From NCBI GenBank assembly GCA_028736075.1, contig CP117875.1:1240001-1304000 (forward strand): a stretch of 64,000 bases of DNA, read 5' to 3'. Position numbers and translations under genes: made by a program. This DNA comes from Chryseobacterium sp. KACC 21268 (GTDB lineage: Bacteria; Bacteroidota; Bacteroidia; Flavobacteriales; Weeksellaceae). Shown here one piece after another: positions 35,121 through 44,685 of this stretch. Within the stretch, counting starts at the first letter, position 1; each line of letters starts with the position of its first letter. Below the pieces are notes generated by a model that was not told where the DNA came from, did no database searches, and saw only the letters and a list, made by a program, of their open reading frames with translations.

Positions 35121-35509
35121 TGTTTACACTAGCACAGATCGAAGCTGCACATTCCGATGTGGAAAGCGGAAAAAATTTCCCAGCGTTTGCAAAGACCATC
35201 AAAGAATTAGGCGTTCAGACCTTCGAAACCTACGTGGAGGATGGCTCCACAACTTATAAAGGCAATGACGAAACCCAAGTGACTTCAGCCCAACAATACG
35301 CCCCATTGCTGATTTATGGAATCGTGAATCCTGAAAAATTTTTAGCAGACCTAAGGAATCACCAACAAGGAAATACCGACTTTTTCCAATTCTGCAAAGA
35401 TTGCGCAGACAGTGGTGTTTTCAAATGGATTGTAGATTTGGATGCAAAAACCTGCACTTATTACGATTGCGAAGGCAAAAGCATTTTCGAAGAGAAAATC
35501 CCAGGTTAG
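35120..35509 (+). CDS. DUF1398-family protein
   Basis: 129 residues, cytoplasmic. The pattern (FTLAQIEAAHSDVESG, GVQTFETYVEDGSTTY, GVFKWIVDLDAKTCTYYD) matches the YbcV/DUF1398 family, whose function is unknown. It is translationally coupled to the esterase gene and followed by a long terminator. Confidence 0.82.
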   Translation: MFTLAQIEAAHSDVESGKNFPAFAKTIKELGVQTFETYVEDGSTTYKGNDETQVTSAQQYAPLLIYGIVNPEKFLADLRNHQQGNTDFFQFCKDCADSGVFKWIVDLDAKTCTYYDCEGKSIFEEKIPG

Positions 35510-35534
35510 AAGTCATTAATCAAAAAATGGTCAT

Positions 35535-35576
35535 AAAAAAAGGAGACAATAGCAATGATCTATTTTCTCCTTTTTT
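35535..35576. terminator. Bidirectional terminator between DUF1398 and yqgE
   Basis: AAAAAAGGAGA pairs with TCTCCTTTTTT, extended inward by AATAG/CTATT. A- and T-rich flanks make it usable in both directions for the convergent genes. Confidence 0.85.
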
Positions 35577-35596
35577 ATTTTAAGGTATAAGTAAAA

Positions 35597-36145
35597 TTAA
35601 TTCATCGAAACATCCTCCGGCGCATTCGCCCACAGCAGAAATTCGCCGCCCAGATTTTGCATAATATTTTTCCAGAGACCTTGGTCATTTGGCAGCGTGT
35701 AATCCAGATTGTAAACATCCACAATCGTCCACATTTTCCTTTGCAATTCGCCTTCCAGCTGCATCGCAGACCAACCAGAATATCCAGAAAAAACCTTAAT
35801 GTCAAACGTGCTGATCTCGCCATTGATCATCGCCGAAACCACAGAGTCAATATCTTCAGTCAAATAGAATTCTTTATTGATCTCCACGAACTCCGAGGTT
35901 ACTTTTTCACCTTTCACGATAAAGTAGATCCTTTCGTTTTCCACAGGTCCACCTTCGTACAGTTCCACGGGGAAACCCAGGATATTAAGCAGTTTGGAGC
36001 TCATATTCTGGTTCTTTTTATTCAGTATCAAACCAAACGCGCCATTCTCGTTGTGATCCACAATCAGAACGACCGAACGGGAAAATATATCACCCGAGAT
36101 ATCCGGCGTCGATATTAAGATTTTACCTTTGTAAGAGTAATTCAT
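35597..36145 (-). CDS. YqgE/AlgH family protein
   Basis: 182 residues. GKILISTPDISGDIFSRSVVLIVDHNENGAFGLILNK is the family N-terminal signature and VFSGYSGWSAMQLEGEL the conserved C-terminal part. The biochemical role is not established. It is monocistronic and convergent with the DUF1398 gene. Confidence 0.9.
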   Translation of the reverse strand: MNYSYKGKILISTPDISGDIFSRSVVLIVDHNENGAFGLILNKKNQNMSSKLLNILGFPVELYEGGPVENERIYFIVKGEKVTSEFVEINKEFYLTEDIDSVVSAMINGEISTFDIKVFSGYSGWSAMQLEGELQRKMWTIVDVYNLDYTLPNDQGLWKNIMQNLGGEFLLWANAPEDVSMN

Positions 36146-36228
36146 CTATCAAATCTATAAAAAAATATTTTTTTGAAAAAAGAATTCGACGAAAATTTAA
36201 GTTAAAATTGTCTCGATTCAAATAATTT

Positions 36229-36314
36229 GGGCAGCTTGATCCGTCTTCCACTCCCAATCTTTTTGCCATAGCTTTTCCAGCCACAAAAAAGGATTTCCGT
36301 TCAAGCCGGGCTGC
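36229..36314 (+). repeat. 86-bp hairpin repeat, copy C
   Basis: GGGCAGC to GGGCTGC with the conserved poly-T/poly-A stem. It lies in the 757-bp gene-free stretch between yqgE and pdxH. Confidence 0.9.
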
Positions 36315-36391
36315 AGCTTCGCCAAGTTGAAGATTTGTCTGTCAATCAAACTTTCACTTTCCATTCGAAGTTGTAACAAAGGTTGTTAAGC

Positions 36392-36783
36392 TATATCAAA
36401 AACTATAGAAGAAATACAAAGCCGCAGAGCGTCGAACTATTGTTAGAATAATACAAACACCACAAAAAAAGCTCCAGAGGAGCGACTGTCAAACCAACAT
36501 TTATATCCAATTTGAAATTTTAAACATTGCTTTCCTCTTTATATTAAAAACTTAACTCCATATGCTAAACTGTAGAACGGCAAACTATTGGTAGAACAAT
36601 ACAAACACCACAAAAAGCTCCGGAGGAGCGACTTTCAAACCAACATTTGTATCCAATTTGAAATTTTAAACATTGCTTTCGTTTGTATATCAAAAACTTA
36701 ATTCCATAGGCAAAGCCGCAGAGCGGCAAACTATTGGTAGAACAATACAAGCACTACAAAAAAAGCTCCAGAGGAGCGACCTA
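36392..36783. repeat. 147-bp tandem repeat, nearly three units
   Basis: Units begin near 36392, 36540 and 36687 (TATATCAAAAACT-like). Each carries a GCCGC-AGA-GCGGC-type palindrome (intact at 36715-36727) and a GCTCC-NNA-GGAGC palindrome (36471, 36617 and 36765). The double-hairpin plan resembles the REP-like units elsewhere. Short open frames in it are not conserved between units and are not called. Confidence 0.88.
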
Positions 36784-36902
36784 CAAAAATGCGACAACCA
36801 ATTCTTAATTCGATATCCAAAACGGGCTTCTCCAAAATTAAATCAAATTATATAAAAAATCTTAACGAACTTTGCGTTTAGAAATTTAGAATTCGAAAGA
36901 AA

Positions 36903-37553
36903 ATGAACAGCGAAAACCTCCACGATAAACGAAGAATCTACGAAAAATCACAACTCATAGAAACTGAGATAAAAGAAAATCCAATCGAGCAATTCCGCGA
37001 CTGGTTCCTGGATGCAGAAAATAATCTCGAAGTCTCAGAATCCAACGCAATGGCAATCTCAACAGTGGAAGAAGACGGCTGTCCCAGAACAAGAATGGTT
37101 CTCCTGAAATCATACAATTGGGAAGGCTTCATCTTCTACACCAACTACGAAAGCCGAAAAGGAAAATCAATCGAGAGCACGCACAAAGCTTGTCTGCATT
37201 TTTTCTGGCCAAGTCTGGAGAGACAAATCATCATCAAAGCAAATGTCGAGAGAATCGCAGAAAATCTCAGCGACGGCTATTTTCATTCAAGACCGAAGGG
37301 AAGCCAATTAGGCGCCGCAGTTTCTCCACAAAGTCAAGAAATTCCCAACCGCGATTTCCTCGAAAATAAATTAAAAGACCTCGAAAAAGAATTCGAAAAC
37401 AAAGAAGTTCCAAGACCACAAAACTGGGGCGGCTACATCGCAAAACCCTACGAAATCGAATTCTGGCAAGGCCGTCCAAACCGCCTTCACGACAGAATTA
37501 TCTACACTTTGGAAGATAACATCGATTGGAAAATCTCAAGATTGGCACCGTAA
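36903..37553 (+). CDS. pdxH: Pyridoxamine 5'-phosphate oxidase
   Basis: 216 residues. It oxidises pyridoxine or pyridoxamine phosphate to PLP using FMN and O2. Family motifs are present: TRMVLLKSYNWEGFIFYTNYESRKG, SLERQIIIKANVERI, SRPKGSQLGAAVSPQS, and the C-terminal signature FWQGRPNRLHDRI ending RLAP. It is monocistronic, with a repeat-filled upstream region. Confidence 0.95.
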   Translation: MNSENLHDKRRIYEKSQLIETEIKENPIEQFRDWFLDAENNLEVSESNAMAISTVEEDGCPRTRMVLLKSYNWEGFIFYTNYESRKGKSIESTHKACLHFFWPSLERQIIIKANVERIAENLSDGYFHSRPKGSQLGAAVSPQSQEIPNRDFLENKLKDLEKEFENKEVPRPQNWGGYIAKPYEIEFWQGRPNRLHDRIIYTLEDNIDWKISRLAP

Positions 37554-37641
37554 TCTTAACATTTTTTATAAGATTGTTAACGTAGATTTTGATTAATTTT
37601 TTCGTTATTTGTTTAATTAACCATTTAAAAACAAATCAATT

Positions 37642-38223
37642 ATGAAAAATTTACTGAGAGTCATCAGCGTTGTCGCGCTTGGCGTTTTGTTATCATTCAG
37701 TTTTTCGAAGGAGAAAAAAGTCGTGGTCATAGATGCTGGTCACGGCGGTACCGATTTGGGCGCGACTAGAGAAGGCGTTTCGGAGAAAGAGATTGTCCTG
37801 AATGTTGCCAAGAAAATTAAAGCGCTCAACCAAAATCAAAACCTCGAAATCATATTGACCAGAGAAGATGACAGTTATCCATCATTGGCGCAAAGAACAG
37901 GGAAAATCAATGAACTGAAACCTGATTACACGATTTCTTTGCACGTCAATAATTCACCAAGAACAACCACAGAAAGTAAAGGAGTGGAGGTTTTCGTTCA
38001 GGAAAATGAAGTTTCAAAAAAGTTGGCAACCAAGTTTTCAGAAAAGTTCCAGGCTACAAAAATTAGAACGGGCAACCTTCATATGTTAAGAGAATCCAAA
38101 GTGCCAACCATCTTATTGGAATTAGGATTTATGAACAATCCGCAAGAAAGAGAATATCTGGGAAGTGAAAAAGGACAAACCGAAACAGCAGAGAAAATAT
38201 TGAAATTTATTGATGAGAATTAA
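37642..38223 (+). CDS. N-acetylmuramoyl-L-alanine amidase (Amidase_3)
   Basis: 193 residues with a signal peptide or anchor (1-22). Zinc ligands fit His34 (DAGHGGTD), Glu48 (VSEKEI) and His101 (SLHVNNSP), and catalytic Glu160 is in LLELGFMNN. It cleaves the amide between MurNAc and the stem peptide, acting in cell separation or wall turnover. Compared with other amidases it has little beyond the catalytic domain. Confidence 0.92.
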   Translation: MKNLLRVISVVALGVLLSFSFSKEKKVVVIDAGHGGTDLGATREGVSEKEIVLNVAKKIKALNQNQNLEIILTREDDSYPSLAQRTGKINELKPDYTISLHVNNSPRTTTESKGVEVFVQENEVSKKLATKFSEKFQATKIRTGNLHMLRESKVPTILLELGFMNNPQEREYLGSEKGQTETAEKILKFIDEN

Positions 38224-38250
38224 TTCGATTCAGAAATTTAACACACAGAA

Positions 38251-38272
38251 AAACCAGCAATTGCTGGTTTTT
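38251..38272. terminator. Bidirectional terminator between amidase and his operon
   Basis: AAACCAGCAATTGCTGGTTT is a perfect palindrome with A-runs on one side and T-runs on the other. It ends both the amidase transcript and the his operon. Confidence 0.88.
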
Positions 38273-38860
38273 TTATTTGCTTCTTGCTTTCAAAATCTGC
38301 TCCACATCTTCCAAAGTAAAACCTTTCGCTTTCAGCAAAATCAGATAGTGATAAAGTAAATCAGAAGCTTCATTTAAAAAAAGTTCGTCATCATTATCTT
38401 TCGCTTCAATCACAAGTTCCACAGCTTCTTCGCCCACTTTTTGCGCGACTTTGTTGATGCCTCTTTTGTAAAGTTCATTGGTGTAAGAACTTTCGTCATC
38501 GCTATCAATTTTATCCGAAATCGTTTGCTGCAATTCGTACAAAAATCCTTTATCGGTTTCTTCAGCAAAACAAGTCGTCGTTCCGTTGTGACAAGTTGGT
38601 CCGAAAGGTTTTGCTTTGATGAGAATCGTGTCTTGGTCGCAATCGATTTTCCAATCAATCAATTCAAGAAAGTTTCCAGAAGTTTCACCTTTAGTCCAAA
38701 GTCTGTTTTTGGAGCGGGAGAAAAAAGTGACTTTCTTTTCCTGCAGAGTTTTATCAAAAGCTTGCTGATTCATATAACCGAGCATCAAAACTTTCAGATT
38801 GAGATAATCCTGAATGATTACGGGAACCAAGCCTGTATTGTTATCAAATTTTATAGTCAT
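38273..38860 (-). CDS. hisIE: Bifunctional phosphoribosyl-AMP cyclohydrolase/PR-ATP pyrophosphatase
   Basis: 195 residues with HisI (about 1-105) and HisE (about 110-195) fused, catalysing steps 2 and 3 of histidine synthesis. HisI shows [18 protein letters not shown], a cysteine in [10 protein letters not shown], and [11 protein letters not shown]. HisE shows [13 protein letters not shown] and the LLYHYLILL helix. It is the last gene of the his operon and overlaps hisF by 4 nt. Confidence 0.95.
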   Translation of the reverse strand: MTIKFDNNTGLVPVIIQDYLNLKVLMLGYMNQQAFDKTLQEKKVTFFSRSKNRLWTKGETSGNFLELIDWKIDCDQDTILIKAKPFGPTCHNGTTTCFAEETDKGFLYELQQTISDKIDSDDESSYTNELYKRGINKVAQKVGEEAVELVIEAKDNDDELFLNEASDLLYHYLILLKAKGFTLEDVEQILKARSK

Positions 38861-39609
38861 CGTATGGGTAAGTTTTTAGATTTTAAATAGTTTTTAAGTT
38901 CCGGAATTCCGATTTCGTTGAAGTGAAAAATACTCGCCGCCAAAGCTCCGGTTGCTTTGGTTTCCGTGAAAACATCTTCAAAATGTTGCATTGTTCCTGC
39001 GCCTCCAGAAGCAATCACTGGAATATTGATTAATTCCGAAAGCGTTTTGGTAATTTCAATCGCGAATCCAGCTTTGGTTCCGTCCGTGTTCATCGACGTT
39101 AAGAGGATTTCTCCGGCTCCCAGATTTTCGACTTCTTTTGCCCAGGAAAACAATTCTTTATCAGTTTCGACTTTTCCGCCGTTGCTGAAAACTTTGTGTT
39201 GATTTCCAACGAATTTGGTGTCAATCGCCAAAACCATACATTGTGAGCCAAACCGTTTGGCGACTTCACTTATCAAATTTGGATTCGATAATGATGCAGA
39301 ATTGATTGTGATTTTGTCCGCACCATTTTTCAGAAGTTCCTCCACATTTTCCAAAGCATTGATTCCACCTCCAACGGTAAACGGAATATTGATGTTCTCT
39401 GCAATTTCCTTTACTAACGGAATTAAAGTTTTTCTTCGTTCGTCCGTTGCAGAAATATCAAGAAAAACCAATTCGTCTGCACCTTGCTCAGAATATTTGA
39501 TGGACATTTCCACCGGATTTCCAACTTCTTTTAAATCTAAGAAATTGACGCCTTTCACAGTTTCTCCGTTTTTAATGTCGAGACACGGAATGATTCTTTT
39601 TGCTAGCAT
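38857..39609 (-). CDS. hisF: Imidazole glycerol phosphate synthase cyclase subunit
   Basis: 250 residues, a (beta/alpha)8 barrel. Catalytic Asp residues are expected in IPCLDIKNG (Asp11) and [11 protein letters not shown] (near Asp130). The two phosphate-binding half-barrel motifs (VGGGI and ASGGAG) are present. It uses ammonia from HisH to form IGP and AICAR. It is coupled to hisA upstream (1-nt overlap) and hisI downstream. Confidence 0.95.
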   Translation of the reverse strand: MLAKRIIPCLDIKNGETVKGVNFLDLKEVGNPVEMSIKYSEQGADELVFLDISATDERRKTLIPLVKEIAENINIPFTVGGGINALENVEELLKNGADKITINSASLSNPNLISEVAKRFGSQCMVLAIDTKFVGNQHKVFSNGGKVETDKELFSWAKEVENLGAGEILLTSMNTDGTKAGFAIEITKTLSELINIPVIASGGAGTMQHFEDVFTETKATGALAASIFHFNEIGIPELKNYLKSKNLPIR

Positions 39610-40325
39610 TAGAGAAATGGTTTTAAATCGTTAAACGTGATTCTGTTTTCATACAAAGCTTTCCCGATGATTGCGCCTTCACAACCTAATGATTTTAATT
39701 GAACTAAATCGTTAGTAGAAGTGATTCCACCGGAAGCGATTAATTTGATTTCAGGATTTTGAGAAATTATATTTTGATATAATTCAAAAGAAGGACCTTC
39801 CAACATTCCGTCTTTATCAATATCTGTAGAGATAACGTACTCGATTCCGGATTCTGTTTTTTCTTTGATGAAATCATAAATATTCTTTTCGCTTTCTTCC
39901 AACCAACCGGAAACTGCGATTTTTTCCTGTCGTGCATCAGCGCCTAAAATGATTTTTTCTGAACCATATTTTTCAAAACTTACTTGAAACAATTCTGGAT
40001 TTTTCACAGCGACACTTCCAAGCGTGACTTGAGTTGCGCCACTTTCGAAAGCGATTTCAATGTCGTTTTCGGATTTCAAACCGCCTCCGAAATCTATGAT
40101 TAAATTGGTTTCTTTTGAGATTTGTTCTAAGATTTTATAATTGATGATTTGATTTTGTTTTGCGCCGTCCAAATCGACCAAGTGTAAAAATTGGATTCCG
40201 TTGGCTTCGAAGTTTTTGGCAACGTCCAAAACATTGGAATTATAAATTGTTTTTCGGTTGTAATCGCCTTTGGAAAGCCGAACACATTCGCCGTTGATGA
40301 TGTCTATTGCTGGGATGATTCTCAT
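39609..40325 (-). CDS. hisA: ProFAR isomerase
   Basis: 238 residues, the barrel paralogue of His[14 protein letters not shown] carries the catalytic Asp8, [12 protein letters not shown] the second Asp, and FGGG and ASGG bind the phosphates. It performs the isomerisation before HisF/HisH. A hairpin repeat of about 87 bp lies between it and hisH upstream, interrupting an otherwise compact operon. Confidence 0.95.
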   Translation of the reverse strand: MRIIPAIDIINGECVRLSKGDYNRKTIYNSNVLDVAKNFEANGIQFLHLVDLDGAKQNQIINYKILEQISKETNLIIDFGGGLKSENDIEIAFESGATQVTLGSVAVKNPELFQVSFEKYGSEKIILGADARQEKIAVSGWLEESEKNIYDFIKEKTESGIEYVISTDIDKDGMLEGPSFELYQNIISQNPEIKLIASGGITSTNDLVQLKSLGCEGAIIGKALYENRITFNDLKPFL

Positions 40326-40378
40326 TTCTATTTACTTTAATGTTCGATTGATAGGGAAAACTTCGATTTTTGCGAAGC

Positions 40379-40465
40379 GCGCCCCGGCCTGAACGGAGCT
40401 CTTTTTGTAAGCCTTGGAAAAGCCTTGGCACAAAAAAGCGGGAGTGGAGGACGGATAAAGGCGCC
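40379..40465 (-). repeat. 86-bp hairpin repeat, copy D (GC-variant), inside his operon
   Basis: Outer arms are GCGCC/GGCGC instead of GCAGC/GCTGC. The inner stem is TTTTTGT/ACAAAAA, extended by GCT/AGC across the same bulged C. It starts 7 nt after the hisH stop, and on the coding strand both arms are transcribed between hisH and hisA. Confidence 0.9.
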
Positions 40466-40472
40466 ATAATAA

Positions 40473-41054
40473 TTATAATTTTAAAAAGTTCTCTAATATT
40501 TTGCTTCCCAAAATTCCACTTTTCTCTGGGTGAAACTGAACGCCGAAAAAGTTGTCTCTTTGCAAAGCCGTGCTGTACGCTTCGGAATAATCCGTGGTCG
40601 CAATCGTGTGTTCGTTTTTCGCAACGTAGTAACTGTGAACGAGATACGTGTAAGTCTGCTCCGGAATTCCCTCGAATAAATCCGATTTCAAATCATAAAT
40701 CTGATTCCAGCCAATCTGCGGAACCAAAACAGAATCCGGAAATTTCCTGACCGAAACGTCGAAGATTCCGAGCGCTTTCGTACTGCTTTCCTCCGAATCT
40801 TTGCATAGCAACTGCATCCCGAGACAAATTCCTAAAAGTGGCTGTCGGAGCGCCGGAATCAGCGAATCCAGCTGGGTTTCCCGCAAGGAATTCATCGCAA
40901 AAGAAGCTTCGCCAACGCCAGGAAAAATGACTTTGTCGGCGTTGGAAATCTCATCCGGATTGCTCGTAATCTTCGCCGAAAAACCCAGTCTTTCTATGGC
41001 AAACAGGAGACTTTGGACGTTTCCGGCTTTGTAATCTATGATAACTGTATTCAT
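40473..41054 (-). CDS. hisH: Imidazole glycerol phosphate synthase glutaminase subunit
   Basis: 193 residues, a class I glutamine amidotransferase. The nucleophile Cys is in LLGICLGMQLL, and the His-Glu pair is in GVQFHPEKSG. It releases ammonia from glutamine for HisF. It lies between hisB and hisA, with a repeat downstream. Confidence 0.95.
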   Translation of the reverse strand: MNTVIIDYKAGNVQSLLFAIERLGFSAKITSNPDEISNADKVIFPGVGEASFAMNSLRETQLDSLIPALRQPLLGICLGMQLLCKDSEESSTKALGIFDVSVRKFPDSVLVPQIGWNQIYDLKSDLFEGIPEQTYTYLVHSYYVAKNEHTIATTDYSEAYSTALQRDNFFGVQFHPEKSGILGSKILENFLKL

Positions 41055-41125
41055 TTTTTTATTTTTTAGATGATAAATTCAAGATTCAAAATCTATCATC
41101 TATTTGTCTATTATCTAATTGTCTC

Positions 41126-42259
41126 CTACAACATTCCTTTTGTTGATGGTAAAATCATTTTGTCTGGGTCGCGTTTTACGGCGGATTTCAGGCATTTTGC
41201 GAAGGCTTTGAAAATCGATTCTATTTTGTGATGCTCGTTGTCGCCTTCCGCTTTGATGTTGAGATTTGCCCTTGCCGAGTCGGAGAAGGATTTGAAGAAA
41301 TGGAAGAACATTTCGGTGGGCATTTTTCCAATCATTTCGCGTTTGAAATCCGCTTCCCAAACAATCCAGTTTCTTCCGCCAAAATCAAGTGCGACCTGCG
41401 CCAGACAATCGTCCATTGGTAAGACGAAAGCGTAACGCTCGATTCCCAATTTGTTGCCTAAAGCTTGATAAAACGCTTCTCCAAGCGCAATTCCAGTATC
41501 TTCAATCGTATGATGTTCGTCCACTTCCAAATCGCCATCCACTTTGATTTCCAAATCCATCTGACCGTGTTTCGCAATCTGGTCGAGCATATGATTGAAA
41601 AAAGGGATTCCTGTTTCGATGTTGGATTTTCCGGTTCCATCGAGGTTTAGGTTTATTTTGATTTTCGTTTCGTTGGTATTTCTGATGATTTCGGAAGTTC
41701 TGTTTTTGAGTTTCAGGAATTCGTAGATTTCTTTCCAAGAAGTGGTTTTTAAACTAACTACGCTTTCTAAATCATCATTTTCTAGAATTTCTTCTGCACC
41801 AAGATTTTCATCGGTATTAATGAAAATAGCTTTTGAATTGAGGTTTTTTGCCAGTTTCACATCAGTAATTCGGTCACCGATAACGAAGGAATTTTCTAAG
41901 TCGTAAGTTTTTTTATCAAAATATTTTGTCAGTAAACCTGTATTCGGTTTTCTGGTTGGCGCATTGTCTTTGGCGAAGGTTTTATCGATGAAGATATCTT
42001 CGAACTTGATGTCCTGGCTTTCAAACGCTTCAATGATAAAATTCTGAATCGTCCAAAAGTTTTCTTCGGGATGAGAATCTGTTCCCAAACCGTCCTGATT
42101 GGTCACCATCACCAATTCGTAATCCAGTTCGTTGACGATTTTTGAAAGGTAAGTGAAAACCTGCGGATAGAATTTCAGCTTTTGAAAAGAATCAACCTGA
42201 TAATCTTCGGGTTCGAGGACCAAAGTGCCGTCGCGGTCTATGAATAGTAGTTTTTTCAT
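41126..42259 (-). CDS. hisB: Bifunctional histidinol-phosphatase/IGP dehydratase
   Basis: 377 residues. The HAD phosphatase half (about 1-165) starts [12 protein letters not shown] and has [11 protein letters not shown] and [12 protein letters not shown]. The dehydratase half has [26 protein letters not shown] and [14 protein letters not shown], supplying the Mn-binding histidines and glutamates. It catalyses steps 6 and 8 of the pathway. It sits between hisC and hisH. Confidence 0.95.
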   Translation of the reverse strand: MKKLLFIDRDGTLVLEPEDYQVDSFQKLKFYPQVFTYLSKIVNELDYELVMVTNQDGLGTDSHPEENFWTIQNFIIEAFESQDIKFEDIFIDKTFAKDNAPTRKPNTGLLTKYFDKKTYDLENSFVIGDRITDVKLAKNLNSKAIFINTDENLGAEEILENDDLESVVSLKTTSWKEIYEFLKLKNRTSEIIRNTNETKIKINLNLDGTGKSNIETGIPFFNHMLDQIAKHGQMDLEIKVDGDLEVDEHHTIEDTGIALGEAFYQALGNKLGIERYAFVLPMDDCLAQVALDFGGRNWIVWEADFKREMIGKMPTEMFFHFFKSFSDSARANLNIKAEGDNEHHKIESIFKAFAKCLKSAVKRDPDKMILPSTKGML

Positions 42260-42287
42260 TTTTTTTATGGACTTTTTATTTTTATGT

Positions 42288-42361
42288 GGCTTCGAGAGCC
42301 TCAGCCTGAAAACTGCTTAAACTTTCTTACAATTTTTATTTGTCACACTGAGCTTGTCGAA
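42288..42361. repeat. Two short interspersed repeat fragments between hisB and hisC
   Basis: GGCTTCGAGAGCCTCAGCCT (42288-42307) is a reverse-orientation relative of the 33-bp repeats at 20119-20206. TTTGTCACACTGAGCTTGTC, starting at 42339, resembles a palindrome fragment common in flavobacterial intergenic DNA. Confidence 0.65.
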
Positions 42362-42368
42362 TTGCTTT

Positions 42369-43400
42369 TTAATTCAATTTTTGGAGCGTTTCTATTAATT
42401 TCAAATTCTCTTGTGGAGAACCGATTGTGATTCTCAAGCAATTTTTGATGACCGAATTTCGGTTTCTTACAATCACATTTTCATCCACTAATTTTTGATA
42501 AATCAAATCTGCATTTTCAACTTCTATCAAAATAAAATTGGCGTCTGAAGGAAAAATTTTCTTAATCAATTTCAGTTGTTGTAAATTTTGAATCAGACTT
42601 TTTTTCTCATTCAAAATCAGTTTGATATTTTCTGAAACTTGATTGATATTTTCATCATTCAAAGCATTAAGAATTGCATTTTGATTAAGCTGACTGATGT
42701 TGTATGGCGGTTTTGTCTTATTGTAAAATTTGATAATTTCCTCGGAAGCATAAGCAATTCCAACCCGAACAGAAGCCATTCCCCAAGCTTTGCTGAAAGT
42801 TTGACTGACGATTAGATTGGGATAATTTTTAATTTGAATTCTGAAACTTTCTTCCGGACTGAAATCAATGTAAGCTTCATCAATGAAGACAATTCCGTTG
42901 AAGTTTTCAAGAATGTATTCTATGTTTTTAATTGAATTTCCAGTTGGATTATTTGGTGAGCAGATGAAAATAATTTTTAGGTTTTCGTCTTGTAAATACG
43001 GTTTCAAAGTCTCCAAATCAATTTGAAAATCTTCATTCAATTCCATATTGATAAGTTCAACATCATTTATGTTCGCAGAAACTTCATACATTCCATAAGT
43101 CGGTGAAAATGTCAAAACTTTATCCTTTTTCGGTTCACAAAAAATTCTGAAAGCCAAATCAATCACTTCGTCGCTCCCGTTTCCTAAGAAAATATTTTCA
43201 ATAGAAATCTGATTAAGTTCACTTAGTTTTTCTTTAATTTTCCTTTGGTAAGGGTCGGGATAACGGTTCAATTCTCCGAAAGGATTTTCGTTGGCATCCA
43301 GAAAAATCCCGTTCTCACCTTCGAATTCGTTTCTTGCGGAAGAATATGGTTTGAGATTCAGAATATTTTTTCTCACCAATTTTTGAATATCAATTTTCAT
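42369..43400 (-). CDS. hisC: Histidinol-phosphate aminotransferase
   Basis: 343 residues, a PLP fold-type I class I/II aminotransferase. PYSSARNEFEG and LDANENPFGELNRYPDP are the substrate-side signature. The PLP lysine lies in VSQTFSKAWGMASVRVG. It converts imidazole acetol phosphate to histidinol phosphate. Its start overlaps the end of hisD by 11 nt. Confidence 0.95.
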   Translation of the reverse strand: MKIDIQKLVRKNILNLKPYSSARNEFEGENGIFLDANENPFGELNRYPDPYQRKIKEKLSELNQISIENIFLGNGSDEVIDLAFRIFCEPKKDKVLTFSPTYGMYEVSANINDVELINMELNEDFQIDLETLKPYLQDENLKIIFICSPNNPTGNSIKNIEYILENFNGIVFIDEAYIDFSPEESFRIQIKNYPNLIVSQTFSKAWGMASVRVGIAYASEEIIKFYNKTKPPYNISQLNQNAILNALNDENINQVSENIKLILNEKKSLIQNLQQLKLIKKIFPSDANFILIEVENADLIYQKLVDENVIVRNRNSVIKNCLRITIGSPQENLKLIETLQKLN

Positions 43401-44685
43401 TTTTTAAGTATTTTAATCGGACAGAAACTGCGTTTTTGTGAGCCATCAATTCTTCGGCTTCCGCCATTAATTCGATGGTTTTTCCGATGTTTTTAATTCC
43501 ATTCGTAGTGATATTTTGGAAAGTGATTTTCTTCACAAAACTATCCAGAGAAACACCACTGTAATTTTTCGAAAAACCATTTGTAGGCAAAGTATGATTG
43601 GTTCCGGAAGCGTAATCGCCTGCGCTTTCGGGACTGTAATTTCCTAGGAAAACTGAACCTGCATTTGTGATTTTATCAGTGAAATTTTCAGCGTTTTCGA
43701 TTGACAAAATCAAGTGTTCTGGCGCATAAAAATTAGAAAAATCAATCGCTTCATCAATGGAATTCAACAAAATCGATTTACTGTTTTGCAATGTGATTTC
43801 AGCAATTTCGTTACGCGGTAATTCTTTGAGTTGGTTCTCTATTTCAATATTAATTTCATTTATAACTCTTTCAGAATCACTCAATAAAATCACCTGAGAA
43901 TCCGTTCCGTGTTCCGCTTGAGACAATAAATCTGACGCTACAAAAGCTGGAATTGAACTTTCTTCAGCAATCACCAAAACTTCACTAGGACCAGCTGGAA
44001 TATCGATGGCGACATTATAATTGAGAGCCAATTGTTTCGCAAAAGTCACGTATTGATTTCCTGGTCCGAAGATTTTATCAACTTTCGGAAGCGTTTCTGT
44101 TCCAAACGTCAAACCTGCAATCGCTTGACTTCCACCAACTTTAAAAACATTTTTAATTCCAACCAAATCAGCCGTAAACAAAATGGCTGGATTGATTTTT
44201 CCATCTTCGTCTGGAGGCGAACAAAGCGCAATATTTTTACAACCTGAGATGTTCGCCGGAATTCCCAACATCAGAACCGTAGAAAACAAAGGCGCTGTTC
44301 CACCTGGAATATAAATCCCAATATTTTCAATCGCTCGGCTTTCTCGCCAGCAAAAGACGCCTTCCGTCGTTTCAATGATTTTCTTCTCTTCTTGTTGAGA
44401 TGCGTGAAATTTTCTGATGTTTTCTGAAGCTGTTTTTATAGCAGATTTTAATTCTTCAGAAACTAAATTTTTTGCATCATTGATTTCTGATTCTGAGACT
44501 TTTAAATCATTAAGAACAACGCTATCAAATTTTTCTGTGAAGAACTTCAAAGCTTCATCACCATTAATTTTCACTTCATCAAATATAGATTTTACTTGCT
44601 CAGAAAGGTTTTCCTGATTTTGCAAAGGTCTTTCGCAAAGTGACTTCCATTCTTTGATATTTGGATATTTGTACTGCTTCATCAT
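43390..44685 (-). CDS. hisD: Histidinol dehydrogenase
   Basis: 431 residues. It performs the two final NAD-dependent oxidations to histidine. Typical segments are IPGGTAPLFSTVLMLGIPA, DIPAGPSEVLVIAEES, DLLSQAEHGTDSQVILLS and SAGDYASGTNHTLPT, containing the catalytic Glu/His and zinc ligands. It overlaps hisG upstream by 4 nt and hisC downstream by 11 nt. Confidence 0.95.
   Translation of the reverse strand: MMKQYKYPNIKEWKSLCERPLQNQENLSEQVKSIFDEVKINGDEALKFFTEKFDSVVLNDLKVSESEINDAKNLVSEELKSAIKTASENIRKFHASQQEEKKIIETTEGVFCWRESRAIENIGIYIPGGTAPLFSTVLMLGIPANISGCKNIALCSPPDEDGKINPAILFTADLVGIKNVFKVGGSQAIAGLTFGTETLPKVDKIFGPGNQYVTFAKQLALNYNVAIDIPAGPSEVLVIAEESSIPAFVASDLLSQAEHGTDSQVILLSDSERVINEINIEIENQLKELPRNEIAEITLQNSKSILLNSIDEAIDFSNFYAPEHLILSIENAENFTDKITNAGSVFLGNYSPESAGDYASGTNHTLPTNGFSKNYSGVSLDSFVKKITFQNITTNGIKNIGKTIELMAEAEELMAHKNAVSVRLKYLKNEN

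Noticed and set aside
36565-36855. Two short open frames in the 147-bp tandem repeat
   Set aside because: They cross repeat boundaries, differ between units and contain no recognisable protein feature.
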